A program made the position numbers and the translations under genes. Under the pieces are notes generated by a model that worked only from the letters and a program-made list of their open reading frames with translations, was not told where the DNA came from and made no database searches. From contig CM075102.1 in assembly GCA_037576195.1 (NCBI GenBank), forward strand, positions 13,140,745 to 13,204,744: a stretch of 64,000 nucleotides of DNA, written 5' to 3'. Positions 44,947 to 56,145 of the stretch are shown here, piece after piece (the stretch's first letter is position 1; every line of letters starts with the position of its first letter). Origin of the DNA: Phytoseiulus persimilis (taxonomy: Eukaryota; Arthropoda; Arachnida; Mesostigmata; Phytoseiidae).

Positions 44947-45385
44947 TTCCTGCTGTTTGCCCCTCTGCATACGGTCCAACCAACAATGCATGATCTCAGA
45001 ATTGAGTCCGGAACACTTCCCAGTGGATTGCATCCTCACGTTGCATGGCTGCAGAGAAAAAGCGTCACCAACGGTCGCATGTTTGTTTCCTGACGGACAG
45101 GTGTTTGGAGGCAAAGACATCTGGGAAGCGTATTACAACGATACTTATCCGAATCCACCAAATCCTGATCCAAACCCATCAACGAAGACGAACTTCCTCC
45201 TACTTTACGCGGTAATCCTCACGACGATCGTAGTGATCTATGGCGGTACTAGCTGTTCCCGATGCGTCATTCAAACATGGCGTCGGCAGCAGTACCAGCG
45301 TCTCAGCAGAGAAGATCAACCTCCTGCTGCCGGGGCTAACATGAACACCGGCTCGCCCTATGGCGCCACCACTCAAAACATCTAG
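44879..45385 (+). CDS. Env-like six-Cys type I membrane protein of element C
   Basis: 168 residues, intact. Signal peptide FKAILALQLVARV, FFEYSSCC, Cys at 26, 30, 37, 51, 58 and 68 with the family spacing C-x3-C-x6-C-x13-C-x6-C-x9-C, FGGKD, an N-glycosylation sequon (NDT), a stalk of PNPPNPDPNP, TM helix about 104-122 and a tail with WRRQQYQRL. Start 44879 is chosen because it precedes the signal peptide directly; an upstream GTG-frame extension lacks one. It overlaps the pol end in another frame, so it needs a spliced or internally initiated message. Shares its layout with the proteins of elements A and B despite low overall identity. Confidence 0.8.
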   Translation: MWSFKAILALQLVARVTSFFEYSSCCLPLCIRSNQQCMISELSPEHFPVDCILTLHGCREKASPTVACLFPDGQVFGGKDIWEAYYNDTYPNPPNPDPNPSTKTNFLLLYAVILTTIVVIYGGTSCSRCVIQTWRRQQYQRLSREDQPPAAGANMNTGSPYGATTQNI

Positions 45386-45459
45386 GATTCGATCATTCAC
45401 GGTGATCTCTCAAATAAACGGAAAGCAACTTCTAGCCAAATAAGAACACTCTCACTTCC

Positions 45460-47068
45460 TCATGAATAATACTTGACAAAATTTTTACATTGTTTTCCGA
45501 ACTTGTCATGCTCATCATCAATGGCAAATTCTTCATGTCCAACATATAGATGTACAGTCATTGTGTTCCTGAGCGGAGTTGTTCTCCGGACGAAAATGCA
45601 GATCTTGTGAATCAGCGACTTACAAATTCGATTGTAACTCATGGTCGTGCACTGATACCGATTGACGGGTGTGTACAGAATCATAGGTGGCGGCTCGGTG
45701 ATAACAACGCCCGGTGTTGTACTGTCAACATCATTGACAGCCGGATTGGTCGATGAAGAGGGGAGAAAGGACTCAGATGATTCATTGTTGGTTGATGACG
45801 GTCCTTCTGTAGTTGATGTTTCCAACTTGTCTTCAACGGTTGTTGGTGTTGAAACGTCGGGAGCCTCTGAGGTAGTCGATGATGAAGCTTTCTTGGCCTG
45901 ACCAGTGGTTGTCGTTGAGCGAACCGTGGTGAGGGTTGTGACGACCGGCTTGCGGGAGGTGGTCGATGTTGTGCTTCCGACCGGCCTCAAGGTGGTACTT
46001 TGAGTCGGACGTGTCGTAGTCGTGATTCTAGCGGACACGTTCATACGCACCGGGTTTGTTTAGAGGACGACGAGATCATCCGAGGTCTCAATCATGGCCT
46101 CGGGGCCAGATTTGCTCTTCTGTTCATTGACAGCCCGAGATTCTGCGATAGACACAACCGATAGTGGTCTGGCGGAAAAGGAACGCACAGACGCTGAGAA
46201 CGAATGGATGGTGGATGATGGAGAAATCAGACTTGTCCAGCTGGTCGTTCTGAGGGAGGATTTAGAGTAGTGAACTCTGTCCCTCAATGATGGAGATGAT
46301 GACCGGAACAACGCTGGAGTCTGAGGGACCCGTGTTGGCTGAATCAAGGTCGGCATTATGATACTCCGACGAGAAAGCCTTGGGAAAACTGAAGGCGTGA
46401 CCACTCTGCGCTCAGAAGAAAGCTCAGCAAATCCCGAAGGTGAAACATTGAAAATGTTAGATCTAGAAAGACGTTCAGGGAACGGAGATCTCGTAGACAG
46501 AAGATGTCTTGACTTTGATGAATCCATCTCACGACGGAGAGAAGCCCCGAGAAGATACCTCTGGTAGGTTAACTTCTGCTCCGTTGTGAAAGTCGTCAAG
46601 CTTGCGGAAGTTTCGAGAGTACGGGTAGGCGAGATCATGGTTGAGATCACAGAAGGAACAGCTGGTTCCGATGCAGAGTTAGATTAAGTGAGTTCTGAAG
46701 GGACCGGAATCACATGCAGCAGGAAAAGAGTGGAAGACATCTCAAGCCACGCGGTCGATGGCTCAAGGGAAATTGAGGAACTATCCATCGACCGAGATGT
46801 AGACAACGAGAAAGACTCAGAGAGGCAACACGCACTTTGATGATCCTCTGGGCAAAGTGTTTGGTAAAAAGCACTCTCCATCCACTGATGAAAAGTCCGG
46901 ATGTCTCACGGAAGGGAGCACATACGACACGAATACTCCCCAAACGAGATAAAGACTGAGAGCTAAACTCAGCAGAAAGAGGATGACCCCGGCCACTCGG
47001 CTGGCCATCGACTTGAATTGAGACATCGAGTTCATCGCGAGTATATTGTGAACCGTGGAAATCCACAT
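45460..47068 (-). pseudogene. Convergent gene 1 of element C: mucin-like type II membrane protein, decayed
   Basis: First exon near 47068-46910: short cytosolic part and TM helix (VAGVILFLLSLALSLYLVWG), with a possible GTGAGA donor and an acceptor near 46816 in phase 0. One Ser/Thr-rich frame then runs to 45463 but contains TAA at 46684-46686 and at 46060-46062. The C-terminus has YQC-x8-C-x7-C (YQCTTMSYNRIC...KIC) and QCKNF, the same module as the element B mucin gene. It is tail to tail with the Env-like gene at 75 bp. Exon limits are uncertain; the stops could mark further introns, but I see no good sites. Confidence 0.65.
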
Positions 47069-47748
47069 CGAGTCAGGTCTTGTATACCTGCGAACTCGAT
47101 GAGAAAGGGGCCCCCTCTGTCAACACAACTTGGAGTGTTGTGAGTGTTGTTGTTTAATCCGACACGGATAGAAAATATGCGTTCGTGGTCGTTGGATTTC
47201 TCTGAGAAGCTGATCGCGGTATCGATAACACTCGAAAAGCATAAACAAACTTCTGAGATTGAAAACAAGTGGTTTCTGAGATGGTTCATGTCTCAAGCGC
47301 GGACGCACTTGGACGCTGTCCCAGTGGGACTGCATGCTGTGGACTTTACTGAAACACTGCATCTCAGAAAATGCGTCACGGGCGCATTGCCATCGACAAC
47401 CAGACAGGTTTCTTCGTACCGATGTGTTGAGATGCAACACGCGAAAGCGGATGCATCCGAATCTAGATTCAGCAGACTCGGTTCGTACTAGAACCCACGC
47501 CACTCAAGGCGCCAAAGTAATCAATCCTTTCATCAGAAAACCTTAGAACCCCGGCTTAGTGCCGTAATTACTAACACCCTCGAAGTACTCCCCGAAGACT
47601 CAACTCAACAACTCTCACTCTCCCAATCACATCCCATATAACCATACTCAACACCCGAATAAACTACTGTTCATCTATACGCCGTACTGTCTTCTCCTTG
47701 CTACCGTATCAGTGTCCGCGAGGTGAATCTGCCTGTGCACGGAGCCCT
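47069..47748. other. Spacer between convergent genes 2 and 1 of element C
   Basis: No supported ORF. On the minus strand it would hold the end of gene 2 and any promoter of gene 1. Confidence 0.4.
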
Positions 47749-48857
47749 CTAGCTAGTGTGCCACTGAAGACGAATTTCCTCTCTAACACGATGTTTACAG
47801 GCCCAACCATCGTCATGACGCTTGCATTGGAAATACAGCGTAGAGATTCTTTTGCTGGATGGTGGCGCCGCATCAGGGATGAAACTGCGGTCGGTGACAA
47901 GTTCCGGATCGATCGGATTCTGCGATGGATTCAGATTGCTTCTTGCTCCTGAATCCAGAGTGTGGAACATGAGAATGTTTCCAGTTCCAGCTGTAACAAA
48001 GCAGCGAATTAGTCCGTGCCGGAGAAGATTGTTGAAACTACCAGGGGTCTGTGATGCCGTCTCTGATCGAGAGAATTTGTGACTGACGTACCTGTGATCA
48101 GGAGGAGAAGAAATCCGATGATCCATTTGCGTCTCTCCACTATCGTTCGGGCATCCTGACGAATGGAGCTCCAGCGAGCAGTTGGTACATTCGTGCTCTC
48201 CACGTGTTCACACGGAACCCGAGTAGATTCTTCGGTTTGGGCCTCAGTTGAGTACAGGTTTTCGGCAATGGCGAGTCTCACGGAGTTGAGGGAGGACCGC
48301 TGAGATCTCACTGTAGTTGAGAGCAGGTCCACCTCAGTCTGTTGAGAACGCACGCTGGTAGCAAGGCATGAAACATTCGAGCCTAGTGTGGTGACTGCAG
48401 ACTTGAGATTCTTAATCTCCGTGTTCAGGATACACTGCATCGAAACGACGTCGGTAATTTCTTTTCCAAACTTCGTGACCGTGGCAGATTGCTGGTCCTG
48501 ACGAGTTCGGATGTCCTTGTCTGCTTGGCCCAAGCTTCGATGTCGTTGATTGGTACGGTCAGCGAAATCTCGAAAGGCTGAATCCATCCGAATGAGACGA
48601 ACTTTTTGCGATTCCACTTGGAGCTCTTCTATCGAATGAAGAATCGGCTTAATTTGCTCGGTGGATGCTACAGACTTCGCGAAGAGATCAAGCTGTACCA
48701 GGAGTCGCGAGAAGTTGTCAGCGTTCTGATTCGTCCGGTTCACCAGCTCGCGAATTACTGTTTGCATGTCGCGGGTCGACGAAAGCTGGTTCACGCGGGA
48801 AATCATGTCGTTCCGATACAGTTCAATGTTGGTTTCCATGCGAGCGACACGATCCAT
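47749..48857 (-). CDS. Convergent gene 2 of element C: coiled-coil type II membrane protein, spliced
   Basis: Exon 1 48857-48092 and exon 2 47990-47749, 335 residues. Residues 1-200 form long heptad-rich helices (METNIELYRNDMISRVNQL; TEIKNLKSAVTTLGSNVS). ERRK precedes a TM helix at about 245-265, which is completed only after splicing. The donor CACAG|GTACGT is phase 1 and the acceptor TTTGTTACAG supplies the two missing bases. The short ectodomain ends with YFQC-x8-C, matching the first two Cys of the shared module. An in-frame TAA lies just upstream of the ATG. A separate ORF beginning MSEEQLSMVNVSEDHP at 48980 with a GTAAGT donor at its end may be an alternative first exon. Function unknown; perhaps an oligomerising partner of the Env-like protein. 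Confidence 0.65.
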
Positions 48858-49368
48858 GACTTACTTCTCGTATCAAAGGTCCTACCGGTTGGCCAGCGGA
48901 CTCTGGGGATGGGGCTGCCTCCGTCGATGTCATTGGATGGTCTTCGGACACGTTCACCATGGAGAGCTGTTCTTCGGACATGATCACAAGCTGAATCTTC
49001 GGAACGTAGGACAAAAATACCTCTCAGTTCGTAGACTGAGAAGGGAATGAACAGCACCGTCTATGCAACGGGTTGGAGACAATCTCAGTCTCAAGCCGCG
49101 TTCTCAAATGTCGTGCTTGACGTTTCAAATGTTGTGCACGTCCGCCTCATGGAGCGGGGTAGGTATTGAGTTTCTCGTTCGTTTCTTAAGGAAGAAAAAT
49201 ACTCGGCATCGAGAACTGTCCCAGTGATGCAAAGCGACGAATATTACTCAAAAGGAAATCCTACTAAACTTTGGTGGCAAAGACCAAATTTGTCAGTATC
49301 ATTGAGATATAGAGGAGAGGAAGTGAATTGCTCACAGTGGAACAAATGCCCTTCCAGACTGATTCCAT
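48858..49368. other. Region upstream of convergent gene 2
   Basis: No supported gene beyond the possible alternative exon (48980-48863). Presumably includes the promoter for antisense transcription; no clear TATA seen. Confidence 0.35.
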
Positions 49369-49379
49369 CTGAGGGAGGA
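49369..49379 (+). promoter_or_regulatory. Polypurine tract of element C
   Basis: TGAGGGAGGA directly before TGTTG of the 3' LTR, similar to AGGAGGGAGC of element B. Confidence 0.75.
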
Positions 49380-49696
49380 TGTTGAAATATAGCCATATTT
49401 CTGGGTAGCTGGAATTGGTCTGAAACAATGCAGGGTCCAGAAGACGAGGACATTCTGACCGGAACCCTTTTCTGTGAGATACTGACAATGCCATCCATGA
49501 AGGACCTTCCGGCCTTCATGGACTGGCTCTTCTTTACACAGTGGTATATATAACCCCAATAAAGCAACGCTCAAGGAGCTACTCTATTCTAACACCGAAT
49601 CCCTGTCTCTTTATTGTGTGCCGTGCTTTTCCCATGCTCTGCAGATACTTCTAGGTGAGGTGTCACCAACTGAGCTACGTGGACCTTATTCCAACA
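49380..49696 (+). repeat. 3' LTR of Copia element C
   Basis: 317 bp, TGTTGAAATATAG ... ttccaaca. TATATATAA at 49544-49552 followed by AATAAA at 49558-49563. Confidence 0.92.
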
Positions 49697-51425
49697 GAAT
49701 CTTCGGAATTCCTCGGAGAGCCGGGGAAAGACTCAACTCCGAGAATATTCAGGATTCCTCGAAGAGCCTCAACTCCGAGAATCTTCGGGATTCCTCGAAG
49801 AGCCTTAACTCCGAGAATCTTCGGGATTCCTCGAAGAGCCATGGACAGATTCAACTTAGAGAATCCTCGGAATTCCTCGAAGAGCCGTGGACAGACTCAA
49901 CTCCGAGAATATTCAGGATTCCTCGAAGAGCCTCAGCTCCGAGAATATTCGGAATTCCTCAAAGAGTCGTGGAAAGACTCAACTCCGAGAATATTCGGAA
50001 TTCCTCAAAGAGTCGTGGAAAGACTCAACTCCGAGAATATTCGGAATTCCTCAAAGAGTCGTGGAAAGACTCAACTCCGAGAATATTCGGAATTCCTCGA
50101 AGAGCCGTGGACAGACTCAACTCAGAGAATATTCAGGACTCCTCGAAGAGTCTCAGCTCCGAGAATCTCCGGGATTCCTCGAAGAGCCATGGACAGATTC
50201 AACTCCGAGAATCCTCGGAATTCCTCGAAGAGCCGTGGACAGACTCGACTCCGATAATATTCGGAATTTCTCAAAGAGCCGTGGAAAGACTCAACTCCGA
50301 GAATATTCGGAATTCCTCGAAGAGCCGTGGACAGACTCAACTCAGAGAATATTCAGGACTCCTCGAAGAGTCTCAGCTCCGAGAATCTCCGGGATTCCTC
50401 GAAGAGCCATGGACAGATTCAACTCCGAGAATCCTCGGAATTCCTCGAAGAGCCGTGGACAGACTCTGCTCCGAGAATATTCGGAATTCCTCGAAGAGCC
50501 GTGGACAGACTCGACTCCGATAATATTCGGAATTTCTCAAAGAGCCGTGGAAAGACTCAACTCCGAGAATCTTCGGGATTCCTCGAAGAGCCATGGACAG
50601 ATTCAACTCCGAGAATCCTCGGAATTCCTTGAAGAGCCGTGGACAGACTCAACTCCGAGAATATTCGGGATTCCTCGAAGAGCCTCAGCTCCGAGAATGT
50701 TCGGAATTCCTTTAAGAGTCGTGGAAAGACTCAACTCCGAGAATATTCGGAATTCCTCGAAGAGCCGTGAACAGACTCGACTCCGATATTATTCGGAATT
50801 CCTCAAAGAGCCGTGGAAAGACTCAACTCCGAGAATCTTCGGGATTCCTCGAAGAGCCATGGACAGATTCAACTCCGTGAATCCTCGGAATTCCTCGAAG
50901 AGCCGTGGACAGACTCAACTCCGAGAATATTTAGGATTCCTCGAAGAGCCGTGGACAGACTCGACTCCGGGAATATTCAGGATTCCTCGAAGAGCCTCAG
51001 CACCGAGAATATTCGGAATTCCTCAAAGAGTCGTGGAAAGACTTAACTCCGAGGATATTCGGAATTCCTCGAAGAGACGTGGACAGACTCGAGTCCGAGA
51101 ATCTTCGGTATTCCTCGAAAAGCCATGGACAGACTCAACTCCGATAATATTCGGAATTCCTCAAAGAGCCGTGGAAAGACTCAACTCCGAGAATCTTCGG
51201 GATTCCTCGAAGAGCCATGGACAGACTAAACTCCGAGAATATCCGGGATTCCTCGAAGAGCCTCAACTCCGAAAATCTTCGGGATTCCTCGAAGAGCCAT
51301 GGACAGCCTCAACTCCGAGAACATTCGTAATTCCTCGAAGAGCCATGGACAGACTCGACTACGAGAATCTTCGGAATGCTTCGAAGAACCATGGGCAGAC
51401 TCAACTCCGAGAATCTTCGGAATTC
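49697..51425 (+). repeat. 46-bp satellite array
   Basis: About 37 units of 46 bp (ggaattcctcgaagagccg ... gactcaactccgagaatatt), with some shortened units lacking the gtggacaga part. Because 46 is 1 mod 3, one frame cycles through three peptides (NSSKSRGQTQLRE, FLEEPWTDSTPR, FGIPRRAVDRL), producing long open frames that are not genes. Confidence 0.93.
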
Positions 51426-51915
51426 TCTGAATTTCGACGAGTTCGTCTCACTGTCCTCTATCAGAGGTGAAAATTTCGTTATTTTTCTGTTAGGCGTCAG
51501 CCGAGTTAAACAGCCGAAATTGGGGGGCTATCCCGAGTTTCTTTACGCCGAAACAGTCGGAGAGGGGAGAGGAGGTAGGGAGAGAGGCCGCTCCATAGCA
51601 AGACAACGCGAGCACATGAGAACGGTTGGCTTGGTCTTCAGCAAAGACGATTCGGAGAGCTGAATTCGGGCTCCATGAAGTGCGCGACATCGATTGTCCC
51701 TTTTGATTCTGTCTAGATGGCCAGGCGATGTACCTATGTCATCTCGCAAGCATACGCTGCAGGCACGCAAGAAACAACGTCGCGCGGAATCGATTGTCCT
51801 CTTTTGATTCCAACCGCATGGCCAGGCAATGTATCCATGCTTTCTCGCCGGAATACGCTGCTAACTCGCGAGTGGGGGGATCTCTCTCATCTCGATCCGT
51901 TCGGTTCACATCCAT
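51426..51915. other. Spacer with a ~100-bp tandem duplication
   Basis: 51683-51782 and 51783-51880 are related copies (gattgtcc(c/t)..ttttgattc, atggccaggc(g/a)atgta). It leads into the LINE. Confidence 0.55.
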
Positions 51916-53130
51916 GTGGTCATGTCTGAGATTGAGCGCAGCTTGAGCAGCCCTGGAGGACACACGTTCGCGGTATTGATTGATTGCCAAAAAGCGTTTG
52001 ATTTGGCCCCTCGTCAAGGAATGATAAACGCATTCAGAAGAGCCGGAGTCAACGGACAAATGCTCAGGGTGATAGAAAGCTTCTACAACCAAGACTCTCT
52101 AACAGTGGATGTTGGCGGAGGAGTGAAAGTTGAAATCCTACAGAACAGGGGGACCCCGCAGGGGGATCCATTGAGCTTTACAGGATTCTCCTTGCTGCTC
52201 GCAGACCTTCCACGGAAGATAAAGGACGAATTCAGGACGGGAACAATCGCGATGTTCGCTGATGACATTCTGATTATGCATAGGAACCGGAACCAACTGC
52301 AGAAAATGTTAGAGATTGTCGGAGTCCACCTCGAAAGGGAGAAGCTGCTATTGAATCCAGAGAAGACGATGGTCATGAAGCTGAGAAGAGGGGGGCCTCT
52401 AAGCAAGCGAGATCGTATCTTATGGAAAGGAAGAGCACTCGAATTCGTGGCAAGCGCAAAGTACCTAGGGATCAGACTGCAAACGACGGGAACCTGCTTC
52501 ACCAACCACATCGAGGAAATCTGCTGCAAGACAGTCGCCGCTATGCACGCCGAAATAGGAGACCCCTACCTCCTATCGGTCGACACGGCAAATAAACTTT
52601 TCAACATCAAAGCAATGCCAAAGCTTGGCCACGGGATGGGAAGACTATGGCATCATCTAACTCCGGGAAATTTCATCACGCTGGAAAAATGTTGCTGCTC
52701 GTATATGAAGAGGGTCCTCAGAATCTCCAAAAGCAGTCATAACAGATATGTGTATATACTAGCTGGCATCGACACACCTTTCGTCGAAATCTTGAGACTG
52801 TACGTGAAGGCGACATCGACGACAGCACAACAAGTTTTCATGGACGAGTGGAAGAAAAATGTAGCGGAGACGAGAGAAATCCTTGAGGGTGACCCCATCA
52901 TGGAACGCAAAGAGAGTTGGAGCAGGCCGATGTTCCCAAAGAGACACCTATTCACACGTTACCTGGTGCACGGCTACCACCACAAGCTCTGCATCACCCC
53001 CGGACGCCACACACCAAATGGCGAATGTATATGCACGTTTTGTGGAGAAGGATGTCCCCGCTATCATGCTTTGTTATGTGAATCGAGACCGAGACTCGAA
53101 GAACTCGGTGAACTAAGTTCTATTATGTAG
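51916..53130 (+). CDS. LINE reverse transcriptase, 5'-truncated, second family
   Basis: 404 codons. RT blocks: AVLIDCQKAFDLAPRQGMIN (catalytic Asp), NRGTPQGDPLSFTGFSLLLA, AMFADDILIMHRN (catalytic DD), NPEKTMVMKL and AKYLGIRLQ. C-terminal zinc motif CTFCGEGCPRYHALLC. It differs from the RT at 15855-18008, so it is another LINE family. The frame stays open about 30 codons upstream of the first listed codon; the fingers, endonuclease and ORF1 are missing. It ends soon after with ataaatca and a catcatc tail, a typical LINE 3' end. Confidence 0.9.
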   Translation: MVMSEIERSLSSPGGHTFAVLIDCQKAFDLAPRQGMINAFRRAGVNGQMLRVIESFYNQDSLTVDVGGGVKVEILQNRGTPQGDPLSFTGFSLLLADLPRKIKDEFRTGTIAMFADDILIMHRNRNQLQKMLEIVGVHLEREKLLLNPEKTMVMKLRRGGPLSKRDRILWKGRALEFVASAKYLGIRLQTTGTCFTNHIEEICCKTVAAMHAEIGDPYLLSVDTANKLFNIKAMPKLGHGMGRLWHHLTPGNFITLEKCCCSYMKRVLRISKSSHNRYVYILAGIDTPFVEILRLYVKATSTTAQQVFMDEWKKNVAETREILEGDPIMERKESWSRPMFPKRHLFTRYLVHGYHHKLCITPGRHTPNGECICTFCGEGCPRYHALLCESRPRLEELGELSSIM

Positions 53131-53149
53131 TATACATGCAATAAATCAT

Positions 53150-54384
53150 TTCATCATCTCGATCCGTTCCTCGTCGAATTCGCCTGGCGAGAGCAAGTGT
53201 TGGCAAGGCGTTCGACGCAATTCTTGCCGCCATTGCTTTCGTACATCCCCCTCGCTCGCGATGCTCTCCCAGCCAGTATCTCAGCACTACGGCGCCTCGG
53301 CTGGCATGCGCCTTTCGCCTAACAGCACAGAACCAAAATTTCAGCGCGCTGCGCCAAATAGCCAAGAAATGGCGGAAATTCGGAAATCTGGCGAAATCTC
53401 CCGTCGCGCTCATTATTCTCGGGCGACAACGAAGCACAAGTCTTTCCGGGGTATTTTTGCTTTACGCGGGTTGCGCGAAAAAGCAGCAAAGTCAGAACAC
53501 GCCGAAATGCCGAGTTGACGGTAGAGAGAGGAGGTGGGGAGAGGGGGACAGGAAACGAAACTTACCCGCGCGGTGTGGTTCGGAACTGTTGAGAATACCG
53601 AACCTCACCCATTCCTCCGCACTTCTCTGGGTCCGCTCGCTGTGAGTCTGTTCGCCAGGAACCTAACCTCTCCCAATCCCCCGCGTTTCCCCGGGTCCGC
53701 TCGCTGTCGATCCGCTTGCCAAGGACCTCACCTACTCAATCCACGGCACTGCCCCGGGTCTGCTCGCCTCGCTTCGCTCGCTTGCCAGGAACCCAACCCA
53801 ATCCCCCGCACTTCTCCGGGTCCGCTGGTATCGTTCCGCTCCCTCGCCTATCGCGATGCTGGCGGAGTGTCTCGCCTTACGGCAGCGGATCGCTTTCGTC
53901 TGCTGCGGCCAGTATCAACGCGCCACTCGCCACCCGCCTAACATAAAAGAACCCTTTTCGGATTGCTGCTTGCGCGCGCCAAATCGGATCCTCAAAAATC
54001 GGTGAGTTTGACTCGAAATTCGCGATAATTCTAGTATATTCTGTGCGTAGAAAGTGCTCTTAGCAATCTTGCAACGTTTGTGCGCTCGAAACTAATATGA
54101 AAATAGGTTTTTGCCGAATATTGGTTCTGAATACTCGAAATTCTCGAAAATGTTGTGAAAGTCTCCTCCGGAAGTGTGACCCGGTTGCCAGAGCTCGGGT
54201 TCAGGTAGATATATCGTGATGTTCCGCGTTTTTTCGGATAGAAAACGCGCTGTTTGCTTCCAATGCTGAGTCACCATAGACCTGCGGCGCATGCACGGAA
54301 GGTCCATGGGCGCCTATGGAATATACATTCGGCGACATGTCTTCTGCCATTGTTCGCAGCGCTTGTTTGAGATATTCCGAAGAT
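53150..54384. other. No recognised gene; contains a GC-rich tandem repeat
   Basis: Around 53600-53850 a unit of about 60 bp (cccgggtccgctcgct ... gccaggaacc) recurs three to four times. Otherwise short ORFs only. Confidence 0.5.
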
Positions 54385-55090
54385 TTTCAGAGTTGAGGCT
54401 TTCCATGGCGTTTTGAGGAATTCCGAAGATTGTCGGAGTCGAGACTGTCCATGGCTCGTTGAGATATTCCGAAGATTCTCGGAGTCGAGTCTGTCCACGG
54501 TTCTTCGAGGAATTCCGGAGATTCTCGGAGTTGAGTCTGTCCACGGCTCCTCGAGGAATTCCGCAGATTCTCTGAGTTGAGTCTGTCCACGGGTCTTCAA
54601 GGAATTTCGAAGATTCTCGGAGTTGAGTCTGTCCACGGCTCTTCGAGGAATTTCGGATATTCTCGGAGTTGAGTCTGTCCACGGCTCTTCGAGGAATTCC
54701 GAAGATTTTCGCAGTCGAGTCTGTCCACGGTTCTTCGAGGAATTCCGGAGATTCTCGGAGTTGAGTCTGTCCACGGCTCTTCGAGGAATTCCGAAGATTC
54801 TCGCAGTCGAGTCTGTCCACGGTTCTTCGAGGAATTCCGGAGATTCTCGGAATTGAGTCTGTCCACGGCTCTTCGAGGAATTCCGAAGATTCTCGGAGTC
54901 GAGACTGTCCTCGGCTCTTCGAGGAATTCTGAAGATTCTTGGAGTTGAGCCTGTCCACGGTTCTTCGGGGAATTCCGAAGATTCTCGGAGTTGAGTCTGC
55001 CCACGGTTCTTTACGAAATTCTGAAGATGCTCGGAGTTGTAGTTCCGTTGATTCCCGGAGTTGAGTCTTTCCATGGTCCTTCGAGGAATG
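54385..55090 (-). repeat. 46-bp satellite array, opposite orientation
   Basis: About 15 units of the same 46-bp repeat as 49697-51425, on the other strand (ttcttcgaggaattccggag, gagtctgtccacgg). Confidence 0.92.
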
Positions 55091-55134
55091 ATGCATCACA
55101 TTCGGATATCATATTCTTCCACATTTTTCATCAG

Positions 55135-55325
55135 CGCTCATCATGGACCACCGCCGACGAAGTGCCCGAGCTGCGGGGAAAGAAAATTCAAGACCCAAAA
55201 GATATGAGGATAAGATAGATCCAACACCCCCAAAGCGCCCAAAGATGACGAGGGACCCGGCAGCCGACGTAAAGCGTCGCTGACAACGCCGGAACCGGCA
55301 GGAGCAGAAGTTGCCCAAGATGTCG
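55135..55325 (+). pseudogene. Duplicated exon-like block
   Basis: Flanked by a splice-acceptor-like tract (ttccacatttttcatcag) and a GTGAGT donor, and about 55-60% alike with 56890-56970 including its surroundings. Its end reads GAEVAQDV before the donor, parallel to GAEIVPDV of the other copy, but its length (191 nt) breaks the frame. Confidence 0.4.
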
Positions 55326-55569
55326 GTGAGTTTTTTGAAAGCTGTCCCCATTTCTTGTGAATTCCACGTTCAGGCTCTGAGCCAAAAGGTCTAGCAACCG
55401 CTCGTGGCTCCGCCATGCTCTGCTGTGATCCTTCGCTTCTCGCGGAATCCAGAGTCAGTTCGGGCATTGCTATTGTGAGATGATATCATTTGCCTCTATA
55501 TGACGATTCGTTACCCATGATCCTATGATCTCGTGATCTCGCCTCGAAAACGCGAACAAGATCATGGCA

Positions 55570-56145
55570 CTTGTCATTCCGAAGATTCTCAGAGTTGTAA
55601 TTCCAAATATTCTCGGAGTTGTTGAAGGCTGTCCTCGGCTCTTCAAGGAATTCCGAAGATTCTCGGAGTTAAGGCTGTCCACGGCTCTTCGAGGAATTCC
55701 GAAGATTCTCGGAGTCAAGGCTGTCCACGGCTCTCCGAGGAATTCAGAAGATTCTCGGAGTTAATGTTGTCCACGGCTCGTTGAGATATTCCGAAGATTC
55801 TCGGAGTTGAGGCTGTCCACGGCTCCTCACGGAATCCCGAATATTCTCGGAGTTGAGGCTCTTCAAGGAATTCTGAATATTCTCGGAGCTGAGTCTGTCT
55901 ACGGCTTGTTGAGATATTCCGAAGATTATTCGAGTTGAGTCTGTCTAGGGCTCTTCGAGGAATTCCGAATATTCTCGGAGTTCAGGTTGTCCACGGCTCG
56001 TTGAGATATTCCGAAGATTCTCGGAGTTGAGGCTGTCCATGGCTGGTTGAGATATTCCGAAGATTCTCGGAGTTGAGGCTGTCCACGGCTCTTCAAGGAA
56101 TCCCGAATATTCTCGGAGTTGAGGCTCTTCGAGGAATTCCGAAGA
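55570..56145 (-). repeat. 46-bp satellite, diverged array
   Basis: About 12 units, more diverged than at 54385-55090; fuses directly with the 45-bp minisatellite near 56146. Confidence 0.85.

Larger units (their letters stand above)
35690..49696 (+). mobile_element. Copia element C, plus strand, split by a Gypsy element
   Basis: 5' LTR (truncated), leader with primer-binding site, gag, protease, integrase, [Gypsy insertion], RT, RNase H, Env-like gene, two convergent genes, polypurine tract, 3' LTR. Without the Gypsy it is about 9.6 kb. LTR copies differ at roughly ten sites over 260 bp by eye. Its 3' LTR abuts the 46-bp satellite. Confidence 0.92.

Noticed and set aside
45460..45901. Plus-strand ORFs overlapping the mucin-like gene
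   Set aside because: Low-complexity Thr-rich coding sequence leaves its complement open; no domain and no start context.
49887..51470. Open frame of 527 codons with Ser/Arg-rich peptide repeats
   Set aside because: Product of the 46-bp satellite; all three frames give cyclic versions of the same peptides.
54271..55099. Two overlapping 260-codon ORFs on minus
   Set aside because: Inverted 46-bp satellite array, not protein-coding genes.
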